DNA of 64,000 nucleotides from Antedon mediterranea (taxonomy: Eukaryota; Echinodermata; Crinoidea; Comatulida; Antedonidae): NCBI RefSeq assembly GCF_964355755.1, contig NC_092671.1:18008001-18072000 (forward strand), written 5' to 3'. The notes under the pieces were generated by a model. The model had not been told where the DNA came from and searched no databases. It saw only the letters and a list, made by a program, of their open reading frames with translations. Made by a program: the position numbers and the translations under genes. This document shows, one piece after another, positions 1-12,398 of the stretch. Positions within the stretch are counted from its first letter, which is position 1, and the number at the start of each line of letters is the position of its first letter.

Positions 1-421
1 ATTGTCTCAGGTTAAGTAGCTTTGAGTAGCTATAGTTATAGGTCAACATAGTTTACTGTATAGCGTCGTTTACATGCGCACCAAACTTGTATAGCGTATT
101 CTACATGCACAATCATCTATATAGTACCATATACATGCGATAGGTCTAATTGCGCAGAGGTAACATTATGATTATTACAACAATAATTTATATACCCAAT
201 TAGCCAACACATGTTTGCGCATCATTAAGTTGAGAGAGATTTTTAACAGCTAATCATGAGAAAAATAATTGATTTGGATTTGTGTAGTTTAAATGTATTC
301 ACGGTCATGGTTGATATTTAGTATTATTTTTCATTTAGCATTTTAGAAGTTGACTTCGATGAAAAATTGTGACGACATGATATCTTTTTTCTCAAAAAAT
401 TTCATCTGGTTTCAAATGGAT

Positions 422-523
422 ATTTAATAAATAAATGTTGACTTTTTGGTTAAACCAGTTGACTAGTACTTACTAGTACTTGTCAACTGGTTTAACCAAA
501 AAGTCAACATTTATTTATTAAAT
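422..523. repeat. Perfect 42-bp inverted repeat
   Basis: Positions 422-463 are an exact reverse complement of 482-523, separated by an 18-base loop rich in TACTAGTACT. The word ATGATATCTTTTT occurs just outside on both sides (377-389 and 522-534, the second overlapping the arm end). This suggests a small foldback insertion or a palindromic duplication. No coding content. Perfect arms imply recent origin or gene conversion. Confidence 0.85.
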
Positions 524-2165
524 GATATCTTTTTCTTTGATACTTTGGTGAATATGTTATGTATAATTACCGCATGCTTTATTATAAAAGATGTATATTT
601 TAGTATTATACTCCATAAGGTTCTAGTGGTAATTACCAACAGCGTTTCTACTGAACTATTACTAGAATTGTTAGCTGTTATTCGTTGGCAATACCGACTA
701 TTTTTAATGCTACCCACAATACTCTAGTACTGTATTACAGTCACTTTTTTACTGCTGCCACTTCTGTTAGTCATTGTTATGAACTATTATTTGTACTACC
801 GTATTATTTCTACCCATACAATGATCAAACTATTGTGCTTAGTACTAATTGTATATCTAAATGACTTTATCAATAGTCAATACACTACCAAAAATGCATG
901 CGTCTCACAAAGTGAGTGAGTTGCGCACTATTCTATGCACCTTTTACCAAAAGTAAGCTGCGATTATTCTCAAACCAAAGTGAGCTAAGTCCAATTATCC
1001 AACACATTTGTACGCATCATTGAGTAGCTCGAGATTTTCATTTTCAACAGCTAATCATGAGAAAAATAATTGATTTGTATAATTATATGTGACCTTCGTG
1101 CAATGTTTCTGCTCTAATTTAGACCGGAATCTGTTCTTTGGCAACATAGAATTCTAAATTAATCAAGCATTTCAAACACTAAGTAGAATATTGAGTGTAA
1201 CATCGGTCCAATGGTTAATTGATTTGGCCAGTAATCTGAGTGATGCTCATTATGGCGGTTAATAGTTTCTCAACTTTTTCCAATATTTCTTTTTTTCTTA
1301 TATAACCAAAAGCATTTTATTATATAATTATTGTTAGATGACTGAAAGTTTACTTATCAATAAATATTATGATCTATTTCCATTATATATTTTTGGTGAT
1401 GTGCGTCTTAAATTGCTAAGCACTTGATTATTTAACAACAGGTATAGGTGACATAAAGGTGACACTAAGTAGGTCAATTGCCGTATATTTTAATTAATAC
1501 TATAAACATGAATCTAAATTTTTGTCGTTGCTTAAAATGTTTTACACTGAAGATTGTGTTGATACTATACGCGAGGATCACGTGATATCTACTTAATAAT
1601 ATTCTGGGAAAGACATTACCGATTTAGCTTGAAGGGAATAATATGTAAAGTGGCGGAATAATTTCTATGGGGACATCTGTAATCAGGCATTTGCCATAAA
1701 AATATGAGTTTACATTTTCAATTTTCTACCATCATGCGTACAATACTTTAAAAAGAATAGAGGCATTAATGTATCGTATACAAAATTCGGTATTCATAAT
1801 CACGATAGGCCTATTATATACATCTGTTTACATTTACAAAATTGACATTTATGGTCAATATTTGTTGTATTTGACAATAGGGCCTATAAATATGTTTACA
1901 ATGTGCTCAGAGCATAACCTTTCTTTCTGTATGATATTCGCATAGTAACTATAATGTATAATAACGTTTACACAATAAAGATAAACAGAGGATATTATAC
2001 TAGTGTGCCGTATTAGTTTAACCCTAGACATTTCTGACTTGTTATTTAATTAATGGTGTAAAATGATACGCTTCAGTAATGGATTTGACTTAAGTTTTTT
2101 CTTAATTCCACTCACGCAGAAAACTACGTTTAAATAAAAATAAAAACACAAATAATATATGAATA

Positions 2166-2200
2166 AAAGTGGTGGTTCAAGCCACAAAAGAGAAAAAAAA
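2166..2200 (-). repeat. Short copy of a dispersed repeat end
   Basis: The segment AAAAGTGGTGG followed by CCACAAAAGAGAAAAA is closely matched at 52739-52775, beside the A/T-rich tail of the minus-strand SINE copy. It may be the 3' remnant of a related SINE or an independent short repeat. Confidence 0.4.
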
Positions 2201-2485
2201 GAAAATAATATATGAATTTAAATAAGTAAATATTTTATAAAATCTGGTAATGTTTCTCTATTAATATTATTGAATAACAATTACATTTTAAATTGGTAAA
2301 TTTTATGAGATATGAAGGCTAATAAGTTCGGGTATTAACCTTAGATTTATGAATATCATTACCTACGTTGGTTATACACTGCTGAATACATAAAATGAAT
2401 CAATATCATTGATTTATTTCTAAGGACTTGATTTGATTCAACAGAAAAAAATCACTAATTAGCGTTTTCTATTGATCAAGAATAG

Positions 2486-2559
2486 AAGTACACGGTGAAT
2501 AATATGATATGTAACATTGAATATTTTATCTAAGATACCATATTACTCACCGTGTACTT
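2486..2559. ncRNA. miRNA-like hairpin (candidate only)
   Basis: The arms 2486-2510 and 2535-2559 pair over 25 positions: 13 continuous pairs (AAGTACACGGTGA with its complement), one A.C mismatch, seven pairs, another A.C mismatch and three pairs. The loop is about 24 nt. Stem and loop size suit a pre-miRNA, but a decayed small MITE would look the same. No promoter or family match is visible. Confidence 0.3.
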
Positions 2560-5500
2560 TTCCCCTATACTTAAAAGTATAATGAATTTAGTATTTATGT
2601 TGCTGTGAAGAACGAAATATAATGTATGTGTTGATAGTAGCCTCAATAGAATGCTGATAGTGATATCTAAGATAATTTAAAACAAATGAATCATGATGAT
2701 AATTATGATAATGATGATTATGATGACGAGCAGTTTATCTATGGTTTGAAGATTGTTGTAACCATTTTATATGAATTCTCGGATTATTATGCTATCGATT
2801 TTGATACAATGAAAATTATGCGATGACAAGTTAATATCGACTATGGTGAACACGTTGTTCCAGTTCACTTTGTGATTGATCAGATCGTTGCTATACACGT
2901 GGGTGACGTATTTCACACTCAAACTTGCAAAAAGTGTTCCCATAAATAACTTCAACGTATTGATTATGTCGGCAACTCTAAGAAGTATATAACAACACAA
3001 AGGTTACACTGCAGTTTCGTGAATGATTAAATAAAAGGCGATACGTTTTCCGTGACATTTGACATTTGTACATAATTCGCTTTTTAAATGTTAGTCAAAT
3101 GTTAATACATATAGGCCTACGTTGTAGAATCCAACGAAGACTAATGTATGGTAATATTGACCCAATAATGTCCATTTCGGAGACGAGATTCGTGCATAGC
3201 CTGTTATATTAATTTACAGTGTTTATTGTTATTATATCATCACTTATTGTTGTCATTTTAAATTATTAATGGCATGCTGATCTATGTATATATATTTGTA
3301 TCGCTGCTGATTTTGAATGAAAAATAAATTAGGAAAGCTTAAAGAATCGTAAGTACACCTTGCTATCTGGCACTACTGTAGTCCTATGATGTACAATTCA
3401 ATAGGATTCCATATAGAACTTGAACCTTCTTAAATTTAAATTTAAAATTAAATGCGTAAATAGTATATGGCTACCGTCTACAGGCTGCATGTTACGTACC
3501 CCCCAAATGTGCACTGCTCTATAGCTTTATGATATAGATCCTTCATTAAAAAAAAGATGAAGAAGCTAGTTATCATAACTTCGTAGTAGAGTGTACCAAA
3601 GCCACTCTCTAAATAATAAGGATAACTACAATCCAACATTTTATAACTGCTGTACTGAATCTCAAACCACCAATTCTCAAGGTGGTATCGTATAGGCTTC
3701 CTGAATTATCACTATGATTAATGTTCTTTGAAGACAATGGAATGTAGGCTCTATAGAACTACACACGTAAGTACATAAACAGGTAAACAGTTCATTTTAT
3801 TCATGTATATTATTCAAGAATACGGTAGGCCTACTGGTATTGAGTACTAAAACATAAGCTATAACCTACCGTCATCATCATGAAAACGTACAATTAATAA
3901 TACGTGTATGATATTATTATTGATAACAAGAACGCGTTTTGGTATAAAACAGTTTAGATTATGCTAAAAATATGAAACAAAATCGTTTTACCTTTTTCTT
4001 AAATTCAAGAGACCATAGAACCGTTAACGCCACAGATTAATGCAAGCAATGCTATAAATCCACTAGCGAGTTATTAATATTACAAGTCAGTCGTGTGTGC
4101 AACTTGAAGTATATGATGTATTCACTGTACATCTGTTATAATGAACCACACGTTGAACAATGCAGATAGTGATGCTAATGCTACAATCTTCACCTCGTTC
4201 TTGTAATATATTCTGTATATTGTATCATGACGGATGGTACAGCAGAATTACAAAATGAAGTTTACCGTATATCTCGCCTGAAAATGTTCATATGCGCTTG
4301 TGTAATGGCAATACAAAATGGTGGTATTCCTTAGAGGTAGCTTCTGAGCGACAGTGAAGCCCCCCGAGTTAATATCTTGTTGCTTTTTAATACAAACTCT
4401 TCCGTAATTAGTTCAATTTCACACTTCATGTCCTGGTCGTGACTGTTCTATATCCAAGCAGTACATAATTAGAAAAACATAGACGTGGTTGCCTATGCAT
4501 TATTTTGTTTTATTTAAACGATAATAAGGTGTACTTCAAAATAATTTAGTCCTATAGTCAAATAAATTAACTTCTATGCAAACGCGATTCCAATTATGAT
4601 TCGTTTTGATATAAGCTATGACGAAGCTAATGGTTACTGATGAACAATTGCACTGTAAACTACGTCACCGTGCCAATTAATCAGAAATGGAATATGGATC
4701 TGGCTACCGCAATCGCAATTTATTATTACTATGCATGTTTTGTGTAAATTGGAATCGTGCATTTGGAAGGCGAGCATTGATCGCTGCAGCTGATACCTCT
4801 TTTTGTTATACTGGCTTTGATTAACTGTGAGAACAGAAACCATTTCAACGATCGCTATTCAGAAGCATCGTTCTGTAGCTTTTTATGCATAATTAGGCTA
4901 GTGATGCGTCTCAGAATATAAAATATGAGGATTTTTGCCAGTATGTGTTTTGTTTGGTTCTGCAGCCTTATTGCCACTGTAAATTTAAAAGATCTCATTT
5001 TCTTTCAAATAAATAGCACATGCACGCAACTAAATAAACATGATACAAGATTTATTTCAACGTGTTTCGCGTAAAACAGTTCCTCATGATATCGCATGGC
5101 CAACATTGCTTTTGAATTTTGTAGTATTTATTTCAAATGCTTCATTATTATTATCTAATTAATATATTTTGATTTAGAAACAGTAGGCATAGGTGTATTC
5201 AACTGGTCTGGGTTTGCGCAGATGAAGCTTTCCTCAGACCCGCTTTTTGTACGCGCACGTGTAGGTCACTGCGAGGAGACATTTGCTAGGAACCAGCACG
5301 ATTATCTAATACAATTTACCTTAATACAATTAAAAGTCATATGTTTATTTGTAAATGTAAGTTTACTAATATGTTGAAGAACAAGGCCATGTAAATGACT
5401 GCAGTCGCGTGCTCAAGTGAGTGTTTACCCACCGACAAGAGTGATCTGAGAGTCGCGTTGCAGGCGACTAAAAACTAAACAAAAAATGGTTAGATGTTTT

Positions 5501-6399
5501 GAAGGAAATGCAATACAAGTTTCACATCATTATATGAAAATGAAACAGGTGAAATCACAGTTTATGTTGACATACTCTAACAATTGTTGTTTTGGTTTAT
5601 CGCCCAAATACACTTATTATAACATAACGTTGTATATGGGTCTATAAGGAATTTATCAAATAGATACTAGATGCTATCAGTATTAATCATAACCATCGAA
5701 TATCTTTCTTAATGTATCCTATTGTTACTGTTATTCTTCGATAAATTATCGTGACGTATTTATACATTGAAAGAATCAACATGTTGATCAAAACGAGATC
5801 ACTCAAATACTGAGGTCATTTGAATAAGTCCACCTAAATCGTATGTTTGTTATTGTACCATTTAATTTATCGCAAAAAAATTAGTAGGTTTTTATGATAA
5901 TTAATATTGCATTTGAAATAAAATTCATAACCCTACGATTTTCATTTAAAAAACGATATTATTATCACCTTATTTTTAGAAAAAAATGTATATCTAAATA
6001 TAATGTAATTTCCAATTTTAAGATTTTTTTTTTCTTTTAATGACACACACGCATAGCTTTAATTTCTAATTAAGTATAGGAGCAAATTCCTACATCTCGT
6101 AATTCCCCTTAACGATACTTTACATCTGGGAAATCACAATCATTAGAATCTGCCATCTTGTGACCTTTTGTCAATAATCTAAATCAGAGTAATTTAAAAT
6201 GATTATGACTATTGTAAATTATACATTTATATTATAGATCTGTCGAAAAACACTAATCTAAATCTTATTTACAATACAACCTTATAACCTATAGTTCAAG
6301 AATGCATCATGGTTATTATCGGTGATTCTAGAACGTTTTCGTATTTCAATCTCAAATTATTTTAATAAGAGACGCTATTTAAGTATGGTATGTTAAGTT

Positions 6400-6945
6400 A
6401 CAGAATAATATTATTTCCGATACTGTGCGTACTAGTACTGGTGCACCACAAGGTACCGTATTGGCGATCATGTTGACCATAGTTAAGAAGTTAAATAAAA
6501 GGCTGTACTGCCTGAGGAAACTCGGTTCGTTCAGGGTAACGCAGGATATTTGTAGAAGGTTTTACTCATCAGTGATGTTATCTATTTAGGGTTATTCTAT
6601 ATTGGGCTGGGCAGGGAATATCAGTAAAAGGGATAAAGACCGAATTGAAAAGTTGCTGGGTAGAGCGGGGAAAGTAATTGGTTCGTCTGTTCAAACGCGT
6701 GACTCTTTCTACAGCGAACGTCTTGCCGATGTGTTCCATGCTATATTGGAAGACACCAACCATTCTCTTCATAACGACATTATCGGCTCCGTTATCGTTA
6801 GATGTGGTCGGATGAGGACGGTGAACGCGCAGACGGACCGTTACAAGTACTCGTTCTATGCAGCTGGGATAAGGCATTATAATAATGTATGAGCACTGTA
6901 ATTTCCATTTATATTGGACAATAAATGAATCTGTATCTGTATTAT
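6400..6945 (+). pseudogene. L2/CR1-like LINE 3' remnant
   Basis: Translation gives the RT motif-B end STGAPQGTVL, then jumps in frame to the thumb/C-terminal part (KKLNKRLYCLRKLGSF, then GYSILGWAGNISKRDK, HSLHNDII and RTVNAQTDRYKYSF), the usual C-terminus of L2/Rex-type LINE ORF2. The catalytic ADD region and about 200 residues are missing, so this is an internal deletion. One in-frame TAG lies near 6587. The ORF ends at 6890-6892, followed by a short 3' UTR and a TGAATCTGTATCTGTATT-like tail near 6925-6945. It is 5' truncated and non-functional. Family placement rests on remembered consensus motifs. Confidence 0.8.
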
Positions 6946-7072
6946 TCTGTGGTATAGAACGTATACAGTGAAACAAAAGCTGTTATAGTATACATATACA
7001 GTACTTCGTAGTCACAGTGGCCAATATTTTATAGTTGAAGTATAGTTCTTTGAAGCTGAAACCAATACCAAA

Positions 7073-7162
7073 ATGAGAACATCTGGGCCCAAGGAGATGG
7101 TTAATGATTCTTATTTAAAAAACCACGTACAGGAAGATGACGTTGCAGTTATTGTCATGAAG
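7073..7162 (+). CDS. Possible 5' coding exon (unknown)
   Basis: ATG at 7073 opens 30 codons (MRTSGPKEMV...DDVAVIVMK) with better coding-like composition than its surroundings, ending at AAG followed by GTAACT, a plausible splice donor in phase 0. No partner exon is evident and I do not recognise the peptide. Splice consensus and composition are the only support; it may be chance. Confidence 0.25.
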
Positions 7163-7389
7163 GTAACTTGAAATGATGGTTGACATATAATATGTTTAGT
7201 AAATGCGTATGATAAATGAACTCGAGTGTTTTGTTTACTCTATCGATTTCTTGATTCAAATCGAACCACATGGCATTAGATATTGCGCTCCAGGATTAAT
7301 TACATAATACCATTTGGTATGTCCGATTTCACTTATCAAAATTGATAAGTTTCAATGGAGGTGATTCAGTTTTGTTTTGGTTAAAACAA

Positions 7390-8075
7390 TGCTGTACAAC
7401 GTTATATAGAGACATTATAGCAACGTTATAGCAACGTTTATAGAGACATAGAAACATTGCAGCAACGTTTTAGAAACGTTTATAGAGACATAGCCACATT
7501 GCAGCGACGTTTATAGAAACAGCAACATTGCAGCAATGGTGTAGCAACGGTTACATAGACATAGCAACATTGCAGCAGCAATGTTGTAGCAACGTTTACA
7601 GAGACATAGCAACATTGCAGCAGCAATGTTGTAGCAGCGTTTACAGAGACATAGCAACATTACAGCCATGTTTTAGCAACGTTTATAGATACGTAGCAAC
7701 ATTACAGCAACGTTTTAGCAACATTGCAGCAATGTTGTAGCAACGGTTACAGAGAAATAGCAACATTGCAGTAGCAACATTAGGGCAACGTTTACAGAGA
7801 CATAGCAACATTGCAGCAGCAATGTTGTAGCAACGTTTACAGAGACATAGCAACATTACAGCCATGTTTTAGCAACGTTTACAGATACGTAGCAACATTA
7901 CAGCAACGTTTTAGCAACATTGCAGCAATGTTGTAGCAACGGTTACAGAGAAATAGCAACATTGCAGTAGCAACATTACAGCAACGTTTACAGAGACATA
8001 GCAACATTGCAGCAACGTTTTAGCAACGTTTATAGAGACATAGCAATATTGCAGCAACGTTGTAGCAACGTTTTA
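7390..8075. repeat. Hairpin-rich minisatellite with ~196-bp higher-order unit
   Basis: Variants of GTAGCAACGTTTACAGAGACATAGCAACATTGCAGCA recur throughout. A larger unit repeats with a 196-bp offset (for example the block starting AGAGACATAGCAACATTACAGCC at 7645 and again at 7841). Many units contain the near-palindrome AACATTGCAGCAATGTT, so each can fold locally. ORFs called here on both strands (7528-7740, 7683-7865) are translations of the repeat, not genes. Confidence 0.9.
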
Positions 8076-9153
8076 AAAAACACTTTGAACATGTATAGGT
8101 AATATTGTAACATCATTATGGAAACATTAAAGAAATGAAATGTTATATAGCACCTGTCTACATTTCCATATTTAAATATCTTTAAGTCGCACTTCCTTCC
8201 CCACACCCAGTATGCATTACGTTATTGGTGATTCAGGTCGTTAGGCTAGTAATTTACACACATCAAATTTGAAACAAAATAAAAACGAAATGCACTCGAG
8301 GAAATTTGCTTTATTGTTGTAAAGAATAATAGTATTACTAGTAGTTACCATAGTCATTCTGTCTTGATTCATAATTAATTAATATTTATCACACTCCGCT
8401 AATGTTGCATGACCTAGAATTATATATCAATCGAATGACGATGTTGATCATACACTGGAGTATTCATTAACAATATTAATACTCTTCATTTTTAAACGTG
8501 AACATTGGTTAACCATAAATAATGTTAGACCCTGCGTACTTAACAAATGATATATCATATTTCTTGGAGGATACAGTAAGACATTACTCTTAATCTAGAA
8601 CTTTTTGTTTGTTTCGTTCATTTATTAACAAATTGTTGTGCATTGTTTTTTTTTTTGGTGTTTAACTCACTCGAATTTCGATTTCTAAGAGTTTAAGAGT
8701 AAGATATAAATATACATCATTATGCTCGTAAACATGTTACCTGAATTTGTAATTGGTAAGTTTTTTTTCAACGAAATGAAGAATTAGATGGATAGAATTC
8801 TGCTCGTAGAGGGCGCGTGTTATATTGTTCTTATGTTAGAGTACCCAATGAGGTAGGCCTGCTGCTTTACTTGTAAGATATAATTACTAGCACACTAAAT
8901 GTTAAAATAAATAAAATATCTCAAAAAAGACGACTTATCAAGTTCAATTGTGTATTGTAAATAAATAATAAGCAATATTAAAGTGTATAGCTCCACCTAG
9001 AAAATTTCTATTTTTCATATATTAAATGTTATTTAAAAACATCATCCCTCATAAGAGTATTCCATAATTTTGCCTTGAATTTTATTCTGTGTTGATAAAA
9101 ATGAAAAACATTCCAATAATACTCATTTTTAGTATTTACCAAATTAATTTCAG

Positions 9154-9303
9154 GCATTCTTACCGTTGTAAATGTTCCCTTCGCTCTGGAGGTGAAACGG
9201 TGAGCGTGTGCTTAGCTCTGAACCCGCCATTACAAAATGCATTCTGCAAAAAAGAAAGTTTGAAAGTTATTTCACAATGTATAGTAAACCAAGATACGTT
9301 CAC
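9154..9303 (+). CDS. Possible internal coding exon, Cys-rich (unknown)
   Basis: The segment follows ATTTACCAAATTAATTTCAG (acceptor-like) and ends at TTCAC followed by GTAAGTG (strong donor). It is 150 bp, open in one frame, and encodes about 50 residues (HSYRCKCSLRSGGETVSV... with five cysteines). Both borders fall in the same codon phase, so it would be a symmetric exon. I do not recognise the domain. There are no detectable neighbours in the window, so it may belong to a gene with long introns or to an old retroposed fragment. Confidence 0.35.
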
Positions 9304-9357
9304 GTAAGTGTATATCTGTCTATAATTGTTAAAACATAATATGTATTTCCGAATGAC

Positions 9358-9500
9358 TAGTTGGTTGTGTAGGTAGGTAGTTGGTTGTGTAGGTAGGTAG
9401 TTGGTTGTGTAGGTAGGTAGTTGGTTGTGTAGGTAGGTAGTTGGTTATGTAGGTAGGTAGTTGGTTGTGTAGGTAGGTAGTTGGTTGTGTAGGTAGGTAG
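9358..9500. repeat. 20-bp tandem repeat, 7 copies
   Basis: The unit TAGTTGGTTGTGTAGGTAGG is repeated seven times with one G-to-A change in copy 5. The 60-codon minus ORF over it is repeat translation. Confidence 0.95.
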
Positions 9501-9762
9501 GCGCTGCATAGATTTCAAGCACCACTTGCATACTGTCAAGGCAGGCCTTGCGCCTTAAATTGCAGAGATACAGTGCGGTGGTGTTTGTTTGATGTTCTAT
9601 TTGGTTAAAAAATACCAATACTCAATGTATTCACTGAATAAAATACAGTAGGCCTAGAGTACTGTAGGGACCAAAAAAAAGTTTCTCTTTAATATATAGG
9701 TGTCCCTTCAAATCATGAGAACATTTCTCTTTAATTGTCCCAAAGGAGGAGTTCAACTGTGA

Positions 9763-9952
9763 AGGCTAATTTACACAGACGATGGATCGTGGTAAACTGT
9801 AAACAAAAATATAAAATATGTTGTTTCTTATGACCGTTACACAAAACGCAGAGCAGACGGGTGGTTGAGCGCAAACCCGCCACGGATAAATACAGTTCTC
9901 ATTTGGAACAACGTGGTTTTCCGCTTTTACCGCCGTCTGTGTAAATTGGCCC
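9763..9952. mobile_element. MITE, ~190 bp
   Basis: The ends read GGCTAATTTACACAGACG and, inverted, GGGCCAATTTACACAGACG, giving about 18-bp terminal inverted repeats with one or two mismatches. The interior has no coding potential; the minus ORF 9766-10002 is incidental. Superfamily is not determined because the flanking duplication is unclear. Confidence 0.75.
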
Positions 9953-10212
9953 AATACAGTCTCACTCCATACCCGATATATTTCAAGAGCTTGGCAAGAC
10001 ATATCTTCTTAACTATTATTATTCCGCTCTGAGCTAGTTAATCAATAATTCAGTACTTTCTGTAATTAGAAATCACTACATAAAACCGTACTCCTAATTG
10101 GTTATTAAATGATTGATAAATTCTTGATGTATATCTCGAATTATCAATAGAAAATCAGAATTAACATTTAATTATATCCCAACCATTAAATTAAAGTATT
10201 CAATAAACTATC

Positions 10213-10460
10213 GTACCACGCCGAGAATGTTAAAGAGTCGCTATCCAATCAAGTTCGAACAATACCATGAAAGCCCCAGTGGTCTAATGGTTAGGACATC
10301 TGCATATCAAGCAGGCGGTCCGAGTTCGAGTCTCGGTTGGGGCGACTTTTTCTCATTCTCACAGATTTCCTCATCTTTATCGTTTCAAATTAATTAATTA
10401 AATTTCAGTATATCACCGGGCGGTTTAGAATTAATGTTCTTTGCCTGATTTGTTTATATA
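10213..10460 (+). mobile_element. tRNA-derived SINE, copy 1
   Basis: A tRNA-like head (10273-10343) is followed by a body reading CTTTTTCTCATTCTCACAGA and later CACCGGGCGGTTTAGAATTA, ending in a short TA-rich tail near 10455. About 60 bases upstream of the head (from GTACCACGCCGAGAATG) are shared with copy 2, and part of that leader is shared with the minus-strand copy near 52960-52990, so the leader may belong to the element. Pol III box A (TGGTCTAATGG) and box B (AGTTCGAGTC) are visible. Confidence 0.85.
10273..10343 (+). pseudogene. tRNA-like SINE head (Asp-like, ATC loop)
   Basis: It folds as a cloverleaf: acceptor GCCCCAG with TTGGGGC, anticodon stem TCTGC with GCAGG, loop ATATCAA giving anticodon ATC (codon GAT). 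Animal tRNA-Asp normally uses GTC, and copies elsewhere in the window share the same downstream body. I therefore read it as a SINE promoter head rather than a working tRNA gene. Confidence 0.7.
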
Positions 10461-10577
10461 TATAAAAAGTATCTCTTCGGAGATCCCGCCTCGGGAATAA
10501 AAATACTGTAAGATGAGGGCGTATCAATTTGATCTCTGGTGCGCGTGCGTACAACTGAGAACTAGTGCTGTTCCGCC

Positions 10578-10816
10578 GTACCACGCCGAGAATGTTAAAG
10601 AGTCGCTATCCAATCGAGTTCGAACAATACCATGAAATCCCCAGTGGTCTAATGGTTAGGACATCTGCATATCAAGCAGGCGGTCCGAGTTCGAGTCTCG
10701 GTTGGGGCGACTTTTTCTCATTCTCACAGATTTCCTCATCTTTATCGTTTCAAATTAATTAATTAAATTTCAGTATATCACCGGGCGGTTTAGAATTAAT
10801 GTTCTTTGCCTGATTT

Positions 10817-10855
<39 letters not shown>
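10578..10855 (+). mobile_element. tRNA-derived SINE, copy 2
   Basis: Nearly identical to copy 1, displaced by 365 bp, including the ~60-bp leader. The tRNA-like head is 10638-10708 (acceptor TCCCCAG/TTGGGGC, again an ATC loop). It ends in a perfect (TA)n tract at 10820-10855, where a foldback element begins. The two copies may reflect a local segmental duplication or two insertions. The 65-codon ORF 10565-10762 is only the SINE read through. Confidence 0.85.
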
Positions 10856-11258
<403 letters not shown>

Positions 11259-11763
11259 CAATTATTAGCTAAAATGCATTATTGAGTTTGGTCAACACCG
11301 CGCATTTTATGATTGAGGGCAGTAGACTTAAAAATTATTAAACTTTTTATTTGTACAGAATTTCACCAACCGTTGGCAACGTCTTTCTTAAAGTTAAGCT
11401 CCACCCAGAACATTTCTATTTTTCATACATTTATGTTATTCAAAAATATCATGCCTCATACTTCATATTTTTTTTTAATAGTTTTCAAAACGATTTTCTT
11501 GAAAATCACGCCTTTTCGTAATTATGCTAGGGAGTATTATCACGTGACATTTTTCACGATCACACTATTGTACCGGCATAATCTGTTCTCGTCGCGAAAT
11601 TGTTTTTGACGGGTGAAAAGTATATTAAAACATTCTGGATGTGACCCTATCATGTTTTCACTGTATAATGATGTCATTATGAGATTATTACTAAAATGTC
11701 AAATTTAACGAGATCTGAAAAAGACGTGGCTATATATTCAGTAAAGCTAGGCCTACTAGGTCT

Positions 11764-12266
11764 TGTTACCGTAGGCGTCCATCATAAATAAATTACAAAT
11801 TTTGTAGATACTGATGTTCCTTTATTTATTCTCTGAACTATCTCTTGTATCTCTACAAATTACAGTATCATTAGCAACTTGAATAAACACCGTGAAAACT
11901 ATAATAAAACAAAGATTAGCATTACAATGTAGGCCTAATCATATCATCATCGTACAGGCAGACAAGCACAGGTCTGACTCATGGGGCTGGGGAACATGAT
12001 ACCCTAAAGCCTAGGGCTAGCTCTCAGCAATGAAGTAAAACTCAACTAATTAAAAATACAAGTCATAAGTTATAATTACAATCACATGAATAACCATGTG
12101 TAAATACCTTGTAGCCTTATTGGAGCCTATGGTAAAGATACTTTGAACAATGATTATCTCTAAACTTTATGTCATAAAAAATGTCTTATAAAATGTCTTA
12201 TTCTCTCTTATCACTTTTTATTTATTTGAACTCTAGAGGGCCTCCTATAAGTAGGCTGCAGTTACA
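11764..12266 (-). repeat. 3' LTR
   Basis: On the minus strand this is the 3' LTR: it begins TGTAACTGCAG beside the polypurine tract and ends GGTAACA at the GGTCT target duplication. It contains AATAAA-type words and a TTTATAAG TATA-like stretch, but initiation and polyadenylation sites cannot be assigned from sequence alone. Confidence 0.93.
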
Positions 12267-12275
12267 CTCCCACCC
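12267..12275 (-). promoter_or_regulatory. Polypurine tract of the LTR element
   Basis: On the minus strand GGGTGGGAG lies directly before the LTR start TGTAACTG, the expected site for plus-strand priming. A second GGGTGGGAG sits at about 12300-12308. Confidence 0.7.
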
Positions 12276-12398
12276 AAATCATCTATGATTTAACCTTAAC
12301 TCCCACCCTTGCCAGAATAAACACAAGTAATGCAAAACTGGAAGTATATTAACAATATTTACCAAAACTATAAAGAATAAGTTAACAGTTTGTATTTT

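Larger units (their letters stand above)
1..6399. other. AT-rich non-coding stretch
   Basis: No open frame longer than about 80 codons and none with recognisable protein similarity. The short ORFs at 511-717, 2767-3000 and 4634-4843 have AT-driven composition and no splice context. The only structures I can support are the inverted repeat at 422-523, the hairpin at 2486-2559 and a short repeat near 2166-2200. Probably intergenic or intronic. Confidence 0.6.

Noticed and set aside
6578-6976. 132-codon minus-strand ORF
   Set aside because: Antisense of the L2-like LINE remnant, whose plus-strand frame has clear ORF2 C-terminal motifs.
10273-10343. Functional tRNA-Asp gene
   Set aside because: Anticodon ATC is atypical and the same SINE body follows in three copies, so it is a SINE head.
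10565-10762. 65-codon ORF (SGLMVRTSAYQAGG...)
   Set aside because: Read-through of the SINE tRNA head; the same spurious peptide appears on the minus strand at 52697-53023.
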